A DNA stretch of 64,000 bases from Rhizomys pruinosus (taxonomy: Eukaryota; Chordata; Mammalia; Rodentia; Spalacidae), in the NCBI GenBank assembly GCA_009823505.1, contig VZQC01005710.1:992007-1056006 (forward strand), written 5' to 3'. Each line of letters begins with the position of its first letter. The first letter of the stretch is position 1. Below the pieces are notes generated by a model that had not been told where the DNA came from, did not search any database, and saw only the letters and a list, made by a program, of their open reading frames with translations. Position numbers and translations under genes: made by a program. Below are positions 45,471 to 57,392 of the stretch, in pieces.

Positions 45471-46007
45471 ACAGAAGTTGGTATCTTCTAATTAATGGCT
45501 TAAAAAGAGGGCACTTGGAGGTGCCAGGTTCAGCAGGTGGCTGGAGGGAGCGCAGGACTCTAGTGCTGTGTTAAGCAGCTTGGAGTTGCTTCTGACTCAC
45601 TTCCTGAACCTTTCACTCTCGACTTCCTCCAGGTGCCCTCCAGGCTGTCTTCTGTTCAGAAGCTGCCGGATCCTGCGCACGGACCTTGGCAGCTCCGACT
45701 TCCTCTTGCTCCCAGGACCTGTTAGTAGATTCGTGATATGTCAGATGGAGAGCCAGGCCCCTCAGAGGCCTGCGCCATCGCCAGCCAAGCAGGTGTGTCT
45801 TATCTGCCAAGCTCCTTTCTCCTCGTCCCGCTGCCCTACTGGGTGGGCCCAGGGATCAGTGCCGATCCACGTTGCCTCTTAATTCTCTCTCCTGCTTCTC
45901 ACAGACAGCTGGGATAGGTAGATACACTCCTTCAGTTGACTATCGCAAGCCCCAGAAAGAGTACAGACAGTTTTTAGGCTTTGTAGGCCAAAGTGCTGAA
46001 AGATGGA
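45471..46007. other. Unique sequence, no gene seen
   Basis: A 104-codon forward frame (45568-45882) has no recognised domain. Confidence 0.5.
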
Positions 46008-46088
46008 GTTGTTAAGTGATTTGTCCAGGCCTACACAGCTCAGAGATGACAGAACTAGACCACAACCCAGCCTCTCTGACTCCAAAGC
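46008..46088 (+). mobile_element. MIR SINE fragment
   Basis: GTTAAGTGATTTGTCCAGGC, then ACACAGCTCAGAGATGACAG, and CTCTGACTCCAAAGC match the MIR core order. Confidence 0.75.
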
Positions 46089-46196
46089 ATCTGAGGAGTG
46101 ACCAGCTCTCCAGGAGCCCCTGCAGTGGGGGACGGAAGAAAAACAGACCTCAGCTCTGAGGGAAGGATTCAAAGGACTCCTAGAGGGATGCCTAGA

Positions 46197-46198
<2 letters not shown>

Positions 46199-46264
<66 letters not shown>

Positions 46265-46413
46265 GTCTCTCTCTCTCAGAAAGGGTCTCCCTGTAGCCCC
46301 AACAACTGGCCTAGAACTTGAGAAGTAGACCAGGCTGGCATCCGTCTCACAGAGATCCGCCTGCCTCTACCTCCCAAGTACTGGGATTAAAGGCGTGCAC
46401 CACCATGCCCAGC
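46199..46413 (-). mobile_element. (CT)n tract joined to an antisense B1
   Basis: (CT)n with a few GTCT steps spans 46199-46278. It stands in the place of the B1's A-tail; B1 sequence runs from AGAAAGGGTCTCCCTGTAGC to CACCACCATGCCCAGC (46413). Confidence 0.9.
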
Positions 46414-46705
46414 GAGAGTTCATCTCTCTTTTTTTCCTACTGAAGCAAGAATTTTAATATGTTAGTAAAACCAAAGAAAAACCATGAAAAGAAGTTAATT
46501 TCCAGCATTGTGGAAACCAAAGTTTTTAAAAACATATTGAAATTCGATTTCTATAATATTTTAAGATTGCTTGACAAAATGACATGTCCAAATTTTCTTT
46601 TAAAGTTATTTACCTATCCTGACATTTTACATTTTATAAGGCTATCTTTAATAAGTTTTTCTAATTCATGCTTTGACCAAAATCTTTTAAGAATAACTAT
46701 TTTCT

Positions 46706-46854
46706 CCTTTAATCCTAGCACTTGGGAGGCAGAGGCAGGTGGATCTTTGTGAGTTCAAGGCCAGCCTGGTCTACAGAGTGAGTTCCAGGACAGCTGGGAC
46801 TATAGGGAGACCCTGTCTCGAAAAGAAAACAAAAAAAAAAAAAAAAAAAAAAAA
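46706..46854 (+). mobile_element. B1 SINE, 5'-truncated, with TSD
   Basis: Starts at CCTTTAATCCTAGCACTTGG and ends with a long A-run. Flanked by perfect 17-bp duplications AAGAATAACTATTTTCT at 46689-46705 and 46855-46871. Confidence 0.96.
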
Positions 46855-47044
46855 AAGAATAACTATTTTCTGTATTTTATCGACACTGAGGTTTTCCGAT
46901 TTCTCTTGGTTTTCTTCTTGTTTACAGTATGGGTGTTGGTTATCTTCTCACTATTTCTGTAGCATTGAGTGGAAATCATTTAAACTGCCTGCAACCTAGG
47001 AGCTATCGATACAGATAAATGCATTTGAAAAGAGGGAGATTTCT

Positions 47045-47273
47045 TCATTTCTTTTTAAATATTTTAAATATAGTCTTTGCCAATTCCATACATACATACA
47101 TTGAATCTGATCGTCTCCACCCAAAATCCCCCTTTCACCCCCCCAGTTCTTTACCCTCCTTCCTTCATGTCTTTTTATTTCATAACCTACTGAATCCAAT
47201 TAGTGCTGCCTGCATGCACATGACTGTGGGGCCATCTGCCTCATGAGTGCAACAGCCTACCAGCAGCCAAAAC

Positions 47274-47325
<52 letters not shown>
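47045..47325 (-). mobile_element. Possible older LINE-1 (Lx-type) 3' UTR and (GA)n
   Basis: ATTAGTGCTGCCTGCATGCAC, TGTGGGGCCATCTGCC and CAACAGCCTACCAGCAGCC fit an antisense Lx-like LINE-1 3' UTR. A (GA)n tract closes it at 47277-47325. Family assignment tentative. Confidence 0.45.
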
Positions 47326-47330
<5 letters not shown>

Positions 47331-47906
47331 GCTTGTTCTCACCCTCCTGAGCAGTTTGGGACATTGTCCCAGAGAAACCAACGCTGTGGGTTCCTGCTGT
47401 CTACTGGGTCTGTTGGACCTTGCCCAGTACACAGGGACAGGGACTTGGCAAGGAGCCCCACTATGACAGTGACCTCAGTGGACAGAAGCTCAAAGGGGGA
47501 CCAGCGTGCTTTGCAGCTGAGGCTAGGAGTCTTCTCTGTGCCATCCACCTAGCAGCCACTACCCATGGGGGTTGTTGGACCTCAGAACAGGGCATATGCA
47601 AGCTGAGCTGTGCTGTCAGGATAATGACCCCCTAGGCCTCAAAGGACAGAGTGTAAAGTGTGTCAGCAGTAGCTTTTCAAGTTGATCGTGTATTGAAATG
47701 ATGCATCAGACCCACTCAATTAAACACAGCACTAATTAATGTCACCTGCGCCCCAACAGCTTCAGGCGTTTACTGTGACTCTCTAACTCTTCATTTACAT
47801 ACCTGGTCCACACCTGAGATTCAAAATTAGATCTTTGTTGTAAAACACTGAACTAGATGGACAGAAATACTGAAACAAATTAGCACCACTCTCTCCAGAA
47901 CCTTCC
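47326..47906. other. Unique sequence, no gene seen
   Basis: Nothing recognised. Confidence 0.5.
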
Positions 47907-48265
47907 ATGGTGTGATGGTTAAACTTCATGGTAAACTTGTGTGGATATTAGAAACACCCTAGCTATGCATGCCCATGAGGGTGTTTCCAGAGATGTTAGC
48001 TGAGAAGGAAAAACCCACCCTGCATGTGGACAGCACCTGCCTGTGTCCGCAATGTGAGCAGCCAGCTGCCTGACATTCCTACCACTCTGCCTTCCCTGCC
48101 ATGAGGGACTGTTTCCCTCAAACTGTAAGCCAAAATAAGCCCTTCCTTCCTTCCTTCCTTCCTTCCTTCCTTCCTTCCTTCCTTCCTTCCTTCCTTCCTT
48201 CCTTCCTTCCTTCCAAGATGCTTTTGTTGAGTGCTCTATTGCAGCTGCAAGGAAAGTAATTAATG
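47907..48265 (+). mobile_element. MER-like repeat with (CCTT)n expansion
   Basis: GTGTGATGGTTAAACTTCATGG opening, CTGTAAGCCAAAATAAGCCC, then a (CCTT) array (48141-48214), then GATGCTTTTGTTGAGTGC and GGAAAGTAATTAATG. The array has grown where the family consensus has a short TTCCTT run. Confidence 0.75.
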
Positions 48266-49138
48266 TGTGGAGCTTAGAGGGTGTCAGCTACAGAAAGGAA
48301 AGAATTCAGAGGCAGGAACCCTCGGGATGGAAATCTGAATATCCATACAGGATGTCAAACTTGTATTGTTGGTAAGGCTGTAATCAAGTTTGAATGAAAT
48401 GCATGGGTAACTTTGGAACTGGATCAAAGTTGTATCCAATTAAAATTGGATAGATTGTGTGGGCCTCGAAGCCAGTGCAGGCCTGGTCTCTGTTGTCCTC
48501 AGAGGGAGTTCTCCTCAGCAGACAAAGAGGGTGCAGCCTCTGCAGGCTGCTGATCTGGCCAGCTAGACATCAGTAGCAGGAAGGGGCTAAAATCAGGGTA
48601 TCTACTTGCCTGACCCTTGCTTGCCAGATGGGATGCTATGTGGCTCCATCCTGCTCCCCAGGACCTGTCAGATGGCCACTCCTGGGGCCATAGCCAGTGG
48701 CCAGGCCAGGCCCTCCCTCAGGCCGAGAGTCCTTCTCTGTTCTGGTAACTCATGCTTACAATGCTCCGTGCAGGTTCCATTAAGCCCGACAGCCAGTGCT
48801 GAGCATCCACCCCAGTGCACTCAGACTGAAATATAAAAATACAAATTCTACCTGAGAGTCGATCCAACGATGATCCAAACAATGACAGAAATCTCTCAGA
48901 GGCAGAAGAAACCAGGAATGTCCTTGCACCTTCGGCCCAGCTCCCTCCCCAAACTGTCACAGCAGCACAGCCATTGTGAATCTTCACCATCCACCACCAT
49001 CAGGTCTGACTGTAGTGAAAAGTGTGTGCTGCCTGCCAGCCACCTGAGAACACAGGTGTTCCTTAGTGCCTCTGCCACCTCCTGCCACACCAGAGACTGT
49101 GGGGTTAATGTAGCCCTCCCATCCTAGTTCTAGTTTTA
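48266..49138. other. Unique sequence, no gene seen
   Basis: Short overlapping frames without domains. Confidence 0.5.
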
Positions 49139-49139
49139 A

Positions 49140-49340
49140 GATGATTTCTGTATGTATGAGTGTTTGTATGCATACATGTATACCACATGGGTGCAATTCT
49201 CACAGAGGCCAGAAGAGGGCATTGGATCTCCGAGAACTGGACTTACAGATGGTTGTCAGCTGCCATGTGGGTTCTGGGAACCAAACCTGGGTCCTCTGCA
49301 AGAGCAGCCAGTGGTCTTAACCATGAGCCATCTTTCCATC
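49140..49340 (-). mobile_element. B2 SINE, antisense, diverged
   Basis: Plus-strand CAAACCTGGGTCCTCTGCAAG and AGCAGCCAGTGGTCTTAACC mark the reverse-complemented promoter region. Confidence 0.85.
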
Positions 49341-49344
49341 ACAG

Positions 49345-50738
49345 CTCCTCACACATCCTGGGGTCTCCCCTTTCCCATCAGCTGCACGTCACACATCATC
49401 CTGGGGTACACTGTGAATTCTTGCTTCTCTCTGCATAACCTTTTATCCCTCCTCTGCCTTCACCCCCCAGCTCCATGCACGGCCTTCCCTGGGTTCCCTC
49501 TCCCTGTACCATACTTAGAGTCACTGTTGAGTTCTCAAAAACCCTTCTCAATGGTTTGTGCCATCTTTACCCTGACATTTTCTACTCGGTATCTCTGCAG
49601 TCTCTCTGTGGTTTACCCATTCCCTACTCCTCTGCCCAGTAGCAGCTGCAGTGTGGGAAGTGCTGTGTCCCGAACCAGCTAGAGAGCAGCAGAGACCTGA
49701 CAGCCCTCCCTCCCCCGAGACTGTCATCATTTCGGATGTGTGTGAGCTCAGCATGGTGGTTGGGGTGGTGACACTGGTGGGGAGCTATTTCCTCAAATTT
49801 GAAAACCCCTCCCTGGAAGGAGCCAGGAGGCTCTGTAAATTCAGAATGTGAATAAAGCATCTGAGGCCTCCTGAAAGTTGCAAGTCCCCCTGCAAGGTTA
49901 TACGGGATAGGAGCAGCTGAGGACAGGAGACTCTGCAATCAGCTGAGTAGCCTGAAAGTCCTGCAGGAGGCTCCAGGGACGCTGTGGTGAGCTTCTTGGT
50001 GATGAAGATGCTTTGAGTCTTCCAGGCTTCTGCAAGTAACTTTCAGTCATACTCCTGTGAGTGACCCTAATAACCACCCCAGTTCACTAAGCTGGACATG
50101 AATGGGATCAACTCCTTGGTCTGCCTTCAGTGCCCTGTCTGGGATAAAGAGACCTTTGTTCATGTCTCCCCAGGAAATGTCACACAACAAAACACCCTGG
50201 CTCCTTGAACCACTGAACCTCTCCCTGGCTGTTCAGATGACTTTGCCTCCTGCACCACAGAAGAGAAAGGATTCCATCTCCTCCTACCTCCCATCCACCT
50301 CCATCAGCGCAGCCCTGGCCTCCCTGCTGGCTCTACTGGCCAGGCCCCTCCGGCCTTTCAGGACTCAGGTCTGTCCCTTCACTATGCACAACAGGACCCC
50401 ATCAAGAACATGGGACGATGTAGGATCCAGGCCGCGCAGAGGGCTCAGGCTCTGCCTAGACTCTCCCCCCCCACCCCCCCACCCCGCATCTCCCTCTGTC
50501 ATCACCTGACACTCTGCTTTCTTCTATCCAACACCCCATTCCCCCAAAGTATCAGCTATGTGAGCCTCAATGATATAATAGACAAATGGGAAAACCCTCA
50601 AGCAGGGTCCTAGACCCCAGCTTTCCCAACGTGTTCTCTTTCTTCACCAAAAGGGAAGGAATTTCTTACGACCAGGTATTGACATTTAGGGGAGAGACCT
50701 TCTCTTCCCCCATGCCATCTCTCCTTTTGGGAGCCACT
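49345..50738. other. Unique, C-rich sequence, no gene seen
   Basis: Forward frames reach 176 codons (49152-49682) but begin inside a SINE, are serine/proline-rich and have no recognised domain. A poly-C stretch is at 50466-50483. Confidence 0.5.
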
Positions 50739-51170
50739 GTTCCTCCCTGCACCCCACTGTCCTCCCTGCACCCCATTGTCCTCCCTGCACCCCACTGTTC
50801 CTCCCTGCACCCCACTGTCCTCCCTGCACCCTACTGTCCTCCCTGCACCCCACTGTTCCTCCCTGCACCCCACTGTCCTCCCTGCACCCTACTGTCCTCC
50901 CTGCACCCCACTGTTCCTCCCTGCACCCCACTGTCCTCCCTGCACCCCATTGTCCTCCCTGCACTCCACTGTCCTCCCTGCACCCTACTGTCCTCCCTGC
51001 ACCCCACTGTCCTCCCTGCACCCCACTGTCCTCCCTGCACCCCACTGTTCCTCCTGACACCCCACTGTCCTCCCTGCACCCCACTGTCCTCCCTGCACCC
51101 TACTGTCCTCCCTGCACCCCACTGTTCCTCCCTGCACCCCACTGTCCTCCCTGCACCCCACTGCACCCTC
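50739..51170. repeat. C-rich minisatellite, 19/20-bp unit
   Basis: About 22 copies of CCTCCCTGCACCCCACTGT, some with an extra T (20 bp) and some with CCCTACTGT, CCCATTGT or CACTCCACTGT variants. Because 19 and 20 are not multiples of three, the array cycles through frames; its lack of stops makes long false frames on both strands. Confidence 0.97.
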
Positions 51171-51232
51171 CAAAATGCACATTATTTTCCCTTTGTCTAC
51201 TCTCAGTGTCAAGGGACCTTCACTGCAGGCCT

Positions 51233-51298
51233 GGATCTCTGTCTAAGCAGCACAGTTTCCTTCTAGGATCTCTGTCTAAGCAGCACAGTTTCCTTCTA
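51233..51298. repeat. Perfect 33-bp tandem duplication
   Basis: GGATCTCTGTCTAAGCAGCA and on to CCTTCTA at 51233-51265 is repeated without change at 51266-51298. Confidence 0.95.
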
Positions 51299-51299
51299 G

Positions 51300-52480
51300 C
51301 TTCCCGGCTTGGCCCTCCACATAGTCTGGCTGCAAGCGCCCCTCCACAGCCCACGGCCACACCTCTGGGCTGCCCCGATTCTTGCTGGAGCCCCTCAGGG
51401 CTGACTGCCACTGGAGATCATGCATTCATACTGCTTAACAAGTGAACGAACATCCTGAACGGCCTGGGTAGTGTGCCATGATTTGGGGGACAGGGAGCAC
51501 AGACCAGGCCTTCGAGGCGACAGACTACCAGCTGCAGGAATCAAGCAGTTCATATGGCCGAGTCCCGCTCCATCCCCCGTGTCACAGGCTCACGCTTCCT
51601 GGGAAGAGTATCCAGCCTCTCATTTTAGAGCAGAGCATAGAGTTCTCAAATTAATAAAATACATGACTCCCCTGTCCTGGGGTCTGTGTATCATGCATTA
51701 GCCCAAATTTGACCAGGAGACTCAAGGGAACACCAGCCATCCAGTCTGTAAAGCCAGCCCGGGCTTCTCTGAGCTGGCTCTACCCTCTCTCCCCATGGCT
51801 GGCCGCTGCAGGGCTCTCCCAATGCCTCTCTTTGTGCTTCGCCCCCTTCCCTGTCCTGGGTCTTCCCAGGCAGTAAGTGCCACGAGTGCGGCACCTACTG
51901 CTGCCCCAGCCTGTTATCCACAGAACCAAACCCATTTGCCATTCACTCTACAGAGCTCACAGGTGGGCGGTGGACACCAAGAACTCTCATGAGCAGGCCT
52001 CTAGACCACATGCTAATTAAAAGGACTCTTAATTCAACCATCACAGATTGGCATTCTTCTGTGCCTCCTGTCTCAAAAGACTTTTGTTTTAACCAACTGA
52101 GTTTAACACTGAAGTTATTCCCAACCACACATAAACACATCCCAAATTACAGAACCACACTGTAACGTGACTTAGATTACCAACCAGCTTTTCTTCTGGT
52201 TGGCACAGGAGGCCGATGATGCTTCTGGAGGTGAGGTGGGGTGAGACAACCTGACATGCCCAGCCTCCCCGCAGCCCCAGGCACTCCCTGGTCTTTGTAG
52301 ATCATCTTGGAGCTGCTGGCACACAGTGCAGTCCAAAACCTGCTACAGAATTTGTTTCTCTGTCTCCTACAGCAGAACACTGGACAGACATCTGCCCATG
52401 TTGCTTTAAAAAAAAAAAACAACAAGTTTTATTGAATATGTTTCCAAATCAAATAATTGCATTAAAACTATATAAACAAA
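51300..52480. other. Unique sequence, no gene seen
   Basis: No gene or repeat recognised. The last part (52400-52480) has an A-run and AT-rich DNA. Confidence 0.5.
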
Positions 52481-52499
52481 GTTATTATTTAAGCCAATC

Positions 52500-52947
52500 A
52501 TGATTTCTTTCTTTTTTTTTTTTTTTTTTTGGGAATATTTTACAAATAGTCGCTTGTTGGAAAGCATTTTTGGTTTGTTTTTGTTTTTTAATTTTTTTAA
52601 ATTTTTTTTTTTATTTTTTAATTTTTTATTTTTATTTATTTATTTATTTTATTTTAATTTATTTATTTTTAACAAATCTAGACCCGTGTTCCCGCCCATT
52701 CCCCCCCGCCAGAGCTTCAATGCATTCTGCTAAACATGCTTTTCATCTCTTAGTCTTTCTCAATATTTGTCCATGGGGAATTGACTGTTTTGAGCAGAAT
52801 TCACTGTTCAGTCAGTTCTTTGATGCAGTCTTTTTTTGTTTTGTTGTTTCCAAAATCATTACCCAACTGCTTTGTACAAAAGCTCAGGGGGCCCTAGACA
52901 AGAAAACTTACAACTGGGTAATTGGCACTAGCATCCCACAGATGAGG
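52500..52947 (-). mobile_element. LINE-1 3' end, antisense, cut at the N
   Basis: From left: AAGCGA-containing flank (reverse complement of CCAACAAGCGAC), a long A/T-rich tail, GACCCGTGTTCCCGCCCATTC, CATGCTTTTCATCTCTTAG and on to CATCCCACAGATGAGG at the N (52948). The same tail, including the odd AAATAAATTAAAATAAA pattern and AATGCT(T)TCCAACAAG beyond it, appears inverted at about 58310-58690. ORF2 sequence that should follow is absent here but present in that inverted copy. Confidence 0.85.
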
Positions 52948-53036
52948 NGACCAGTGGGTTGGATGGTGGTCTATCAGGCCACCAACTTGGGAGGCTGGTG
53001 TGGGGCTGTGGCGTGTGGTGAGTGCCTGGGCAGGAA

Positions 53037-53975
53037 TTAGACTGTAGAGTACCTATCAGGTGATAGTCTGGCATTGGGCTGTAGAGCACCTATGGTGGCA
53101 GTCTGGCATTGGGTTGTAGAGTGCCTATCAGGTGAGTTAGACTGTAGAGCACCTAGCAGGTGACAGTCTGGCACGTTAGACTGTAGAGAACCTATCAGGA
53201 GACAGTCTGGCATAATAGACTGTAGAGCACGCCCGAGAAGTGACAGTCTGGCATAGGAACGGTAGAGCAACCAGAAGGTGTACAGTCTGGCAGATTAGAC
53301 GGGAGAAGCACTATCAGGTGACGTCTGGCAGAGTAGCTGTAGAAGCAACTATTAGGCAAACAGTCTGGCAAGATTGACAGTGGAAGAGGGACCTATCAGG
53401 CAGGGACAGCGTTGGCATAGTAGACTGTAGAGTGCCTATCAGTTGACAGTCTGGCATTAGACTATGGTGCGCCTGTCAGGCAACAGCCTGCATATTAGAC
53501 TGTAGAGCACACCATCAGGTGACAGTCTGGGCATTAGGCTGTAGAGCGCCTATCAGGTGACAGTCTGGCATATTAGACTGTAGAGCACCTATTAGGCAAC
53601 AATCTGGCATATTACAGTGTAGAGGACCTATCAGGCGACACTTTGGCATATTAGACTGTAGAAAGGCCCCGATCAGGTGACAGTTCTGGCATATTAGACG
53701 TAAGAGCAAACCCAAGGTGACAGTCCACGGCCCTGGCATATTAGACTGTAGAGCACCCATCAGGTGGCAGTCTGGGCATTAGGCTGTAGAATGCCAACCC
53801 TAGCAGGAGACAGTCTGCATATTAGACTGGAGAGCACCTATCAGGTGACAATCTGGAATTAGACTGTAGAGCACATATCGGTGACAGTCCGGGAATTAGA
53901 CTATAGAACGCCCATCAGGTGACAGTCTGGCATATTAGACTGTAGAGTGCCTAGCAGGCAGCAGTCTGGAGGATC
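53037..53975 (-). repeat. 39-bp minisatellite, left array
   Basis: Unit on the plus strand is TAGACTGTAGAGCACCTATC then AGGTGACAGTCTGGCATAT. About 20-25 copies; many carry scattered one- to three-base insertions or losses, notably 53260-53420 and 53640-53740. The mirror array at 63316-63718 is far more regular. Confidence 0.95.
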
Positions 53976-54189
53976 TGGGAGGGCCAATAGGGCATTGCCT
54001 GGTATAGATGTTAGATGAGACAAGTGGGCAGTGGAAATGTTGTCAGCCTTTGGTCCCAAGGTTTAGGTCAGCTGCTGGCAGCTATCTTATGTTCTTTCTT
54101 CTCCCCCCTTTTCTTTCCCCCGTGTAATCCAGTGGACAGGGTTTGTGCATTCACCCCTCTACATCTGGCAGAGTGACAGCACACAACAT

Positions 54190-54735
54190 TAAAAAAAAAA
54201 CCACTTAAGAGATGTCACCTTACCCTGATACAACTTTGGCTATTGATCAAGAAAAAAAGTGACACCAAATGCTGGAGAGTTGTGGAGAAAGAAGAACACC
54301 GTCATTGACCTGCTGGAAGGATTGAAACTTGTGCAATCCTTATGGAAAGCAGTTGGAAGAACTCTTAAAAGACTAAAAAAGAAACCTACCATTTGACCCA
54401 ATTATAACCCACGCCGAGTAATAACAAAACCCAAAGGATTCATCCTATCAGAGAGACACGGACAGCCAATGCTTTTTATTGCTTGCTCTTTTCACAATAT
54501 CAAAGAGCTGGAAGCAGCCCAGGGATCCCTTAATTGATGAATGTGTAGTGAAAAGTTGGTACATTTACACAATGGAAAAGTTCTATGCCAAGCGGTGAAG
54601 AAGACATCGTGAAGTTGGTCGGGCAACTGGATGGAACTGGAAGCTGTTTATGCTCAGTGAGGTAACACAGTCTCAGAGAAAACAAGCGCTCATTATCCCG
54701 CATTTGTGGTTCCTAACACCAAATAATTATAGCAC
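54190..54735 (+). mobile_element. LINE-1 ORF2 fragment, left arm
   Basis: Encodes pieces of the ORF2 C-terminal region (the codons for FDPI/IPLLG, KSWKQP and the TMEFYAAVKK-type end) but is interrupted by indels. The mirror copy at 62560-63170 keeps these frames open over longer spans. Confidence 0.85.
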
Positions 54736-55124
54736 TACATCTTGTAGTCCAAGTGGGTACCCTGGTCAGTAAACGCTAGTACTCACATGCCTAGTATCAC
54801 CTGTCCCGCTATAGCCTTGAAGGACCGGTCTCTATTTGCCTCCTTCTAAGAGTTAAGAGCAGAACAAACTCTTTTTTTTAACGTATCTTACACTCTACCC
54901 ATCCACTGGCGAAGAGTGAGGCCTCATAAGAAGTTGCATTAAGCTGCAGAGAAGACCTTGCTTTTTTGGGACGACATTGAATTGTCACCGTAAGAAGGGT
55001 GGGTGGGGTTGGGTGGGTTTACCACAGTTTTTTGACTCACGTAACGATCATGCTGCCTTGAGTAATTTTGCTGTAGCCACGTTGAAGACTAATACGCGAG
55101 AGGTGTTTCCTGTTGGTATTTGTT

Positions 55125-55310
55125 AGTTGTTTTGTTTTTTTTGTCCTTTGTTTGTTCTTAGACAGGAGCTCACTCTTCTAATCCCTGGGCTACTTGGAGC
55201 TCCGCTCTGTAGACCAGGCTGGCCGCAGACGTTTGGGGCAGGTCTCCTCTCCCCATCTGCTCCTCCTCTTGAATTTTCCCAGCCTGTGCCACCATAGCTG
55301 GTTTGATTTT
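55125..55310 (-). mobile_element. B1 SINE, diverged, left arm
   Basis: GTAGACCAGGCTGGCCGCAG and CTGTGCCACCATAGCTGG are the antisense B1 phrases. It mirrors 62084-62225. Confidence 0.75.
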
Positions 55311-55399
55311 TCCCCTCCTTTTTCAAAAAACCCGAAGTCCCATAACTGGCCATTCTTTCTTGACCAAAGAGAACAGCTTTAAGTAAAGTCTTCATACCT

Positions 55400-57148
55400 C
55401 CAATGATATTCTGAGTAAGTGTTCTGAAAGATTGGGCTTGACGTATGGACTACATTGTGGGGTAAATTTTTATACCTAACGGTTCAAGACTGCTTCTTCC
55501 ATCTCTCATAGGCTCCCCTCCCCAAAGTATATTACTTTAAGGTGACAATGTTTTCCCTCCTTTGATACACTAACATTTAATAAGCTCTGGCTTTATGGAA
55601 ACATTCTGACTTTTGTAATCGGCTGTCTTTTTAAACTTACCCATAATTAGCTTAGTATGGAACGATAAGAAAACCTTCATATTATGCCCATGGCCCTAGC
55701 TAGCTTTCATAGGACTTCATTACAGGTCAGAGGTGTGACAGCCATCACTGTCAACCCTGGATAGTGATGTATCTGGTTCCAGAAAAAAACACTATTCCTT
55801 CTCCATTGAGAAATGACACCTCGTGGCTTTGATGTGTGGAAGTGACCCAGCCTTAAATAGTGGCAGCTTGTCCTTGGGTGAGATTGCATCTTGCCTCATA
55901 ACTCAAAGCATGAGGAAGACTCCAGAGACAGCACACCTGTTCTTTTGGCAAGTAGCTAAGACACTGAGTGGGAGGGCCCATGGACACGTGGAGAGCTGTG
56001 GAGAGCCATGCGGGAACTCTGAGATGCCCACACTTGGGGTCCATTCTCCATGTGCTTTCTTTGCTAGTGGTTGCACTTGGCTGTCTCTGGGTGTCCATGG
56101 TTTTGACAAAAGCAGAATTATTCTCCGTAGAAAGACACATTTTAGTTTTCTATTAAGGAAGTTAACGAAATGAGCTTGAGATTGGCAGATGGACTGAAGC
56201 TGTGAAAAGGAAGTTCTTATAGCAAGACCCCACCTCTCTGTGGAAAGATCATGGCTTAAAATCTTGAAATGTAAAAGTTTCCATCCAGTTGAAGTGGTGT
56301 ATGAGTTGACATGCGGAAATCATCTGATCTCATGTCTGCACTAGTGAATCATTCTTCCTGCCTTCAACCACCTCTTGTTCTGCTTTCATTGAGGAGACTG
56401 GATTCTACATGGAGAGTCTCCTGTTTTCCAAGGATACTGGGAGAGTCCTTACTGTTCTAGTTAATATAACGTGTCTTTTTATGTAGAATAACGAGATTGT
56501 TCAAGAAATGCCAGATAATGATTTATTTCTCAGAACATTGAAGCTTTTACAGCTCTAAACCCTTGAGCGATTTGCATACAATTAAAGAGAGTGTGATGCT
56601 GATTTTTAAGCTAGGTGGATCAGTCTAGAATTTAGGCATTCATATGTCTGCTGAGTTAGGAATCTCTTCAGAGTTGCATGTAGATAGCATTTATTTCTGT
56701 GTAGTTTAAAAAACTCACTTAGGTAATGTCTAAAGTTAAAGGAGGAAAAGTTTATTTTTCATGATATTTTTGATTAACATGTCTCAAGGTATTTGACCAA
56801 TTTCTACATTAGTAATAACAGTTGAAAGAGGAGGGGGCAGGCGTTATTGGAGCTTTCAGTAACCTCTTAAAATGTCATCTTTACAGTTATCAAGATTGGG
56901 ACAACTGAAATTATATTTTTATCATGAAAAAAATTAAAGTCCCAAGCCATAATGTTGAGCTGAATTGGAGTATTTGTTTTTTAATAGAATTTCATGGTTA
57001 GGCCCGAAAGCTCATTATTATAGAATGCTTGTGTTTTCTTCTCTCTGGAACATCAGTACCAGTATATTGCTGGCAGCTACTGTATTAAAAAAAATAAATA
57101 TATTTTCACTATCAAAAAAAAAATATACATCAAACTGGCTAGTAATTT
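55400..57148. other. Unique DNA of the left arm
   Basis: No gene seen. A 116-codon frame (55823-56173) has a mirror at 61221-61571, with about ten residues changed by compensating indels. I recognise no family, and the opposite strand is equally open, so I do not call it. Confidence 0.5.
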
Positions 57149-57162
57149 AGGAATGTAAAGTT

Positions 57163-57391
57163 GGGGCTGGAGAGATGATTCGGTGCTCTTGCAGAGAACC
57201 TAGTTCAATTCCCAGCACCCACATGGTGGCTAAGAACCATCCTTAGTGCCTGGGTGTGGGGGCACATACCTTTAGTCCCAGCACTTGGGAGGCAGAGGCA
57301 GGCAGATCTCTGAGTTCAAGGCCAGCCTGGTCTAAAGAGTGAGCTGCCAGGCCAGCTGAGACTAAAGGGACGACCCTGCCTCAAAAAAAGA
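57163..57391 (+). mobile_element. B2-B1 composite SINE, left arm
   Basis: GGGGCTGGAGAGATGATTCG (missing the GGTTAAGAGC block), TAGTTCAATTCCC box B, B2 body to GAACCATCCTTA, then directly GTGCCTGGGTGTGGGGGCAC, a full B1. The unit is flanked by AGGAATGTAAAGTT (57149-57162) and AGATGTCAAGTT (57392-57403). In the cleaner right arm the pair is AACTTGACATTCCT and AACTTTACATTCCT. Confidence 0.85.
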
Positions 57392-57392
57392 A

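Noticed and set aside
50586..51266. 226-codon forward frame, the longest in the window
   Set aside because: Almost all of it is the 19/20-bp minisatellite read without stops; the reverse strand is equally open. No domain, no splice or promoter context.
53037..53975. CRISPR-like look of regular 39-bp repeats
   Set aside because: Units are contiguous, with no unique spacers, and the surrounding DNA is rodent.
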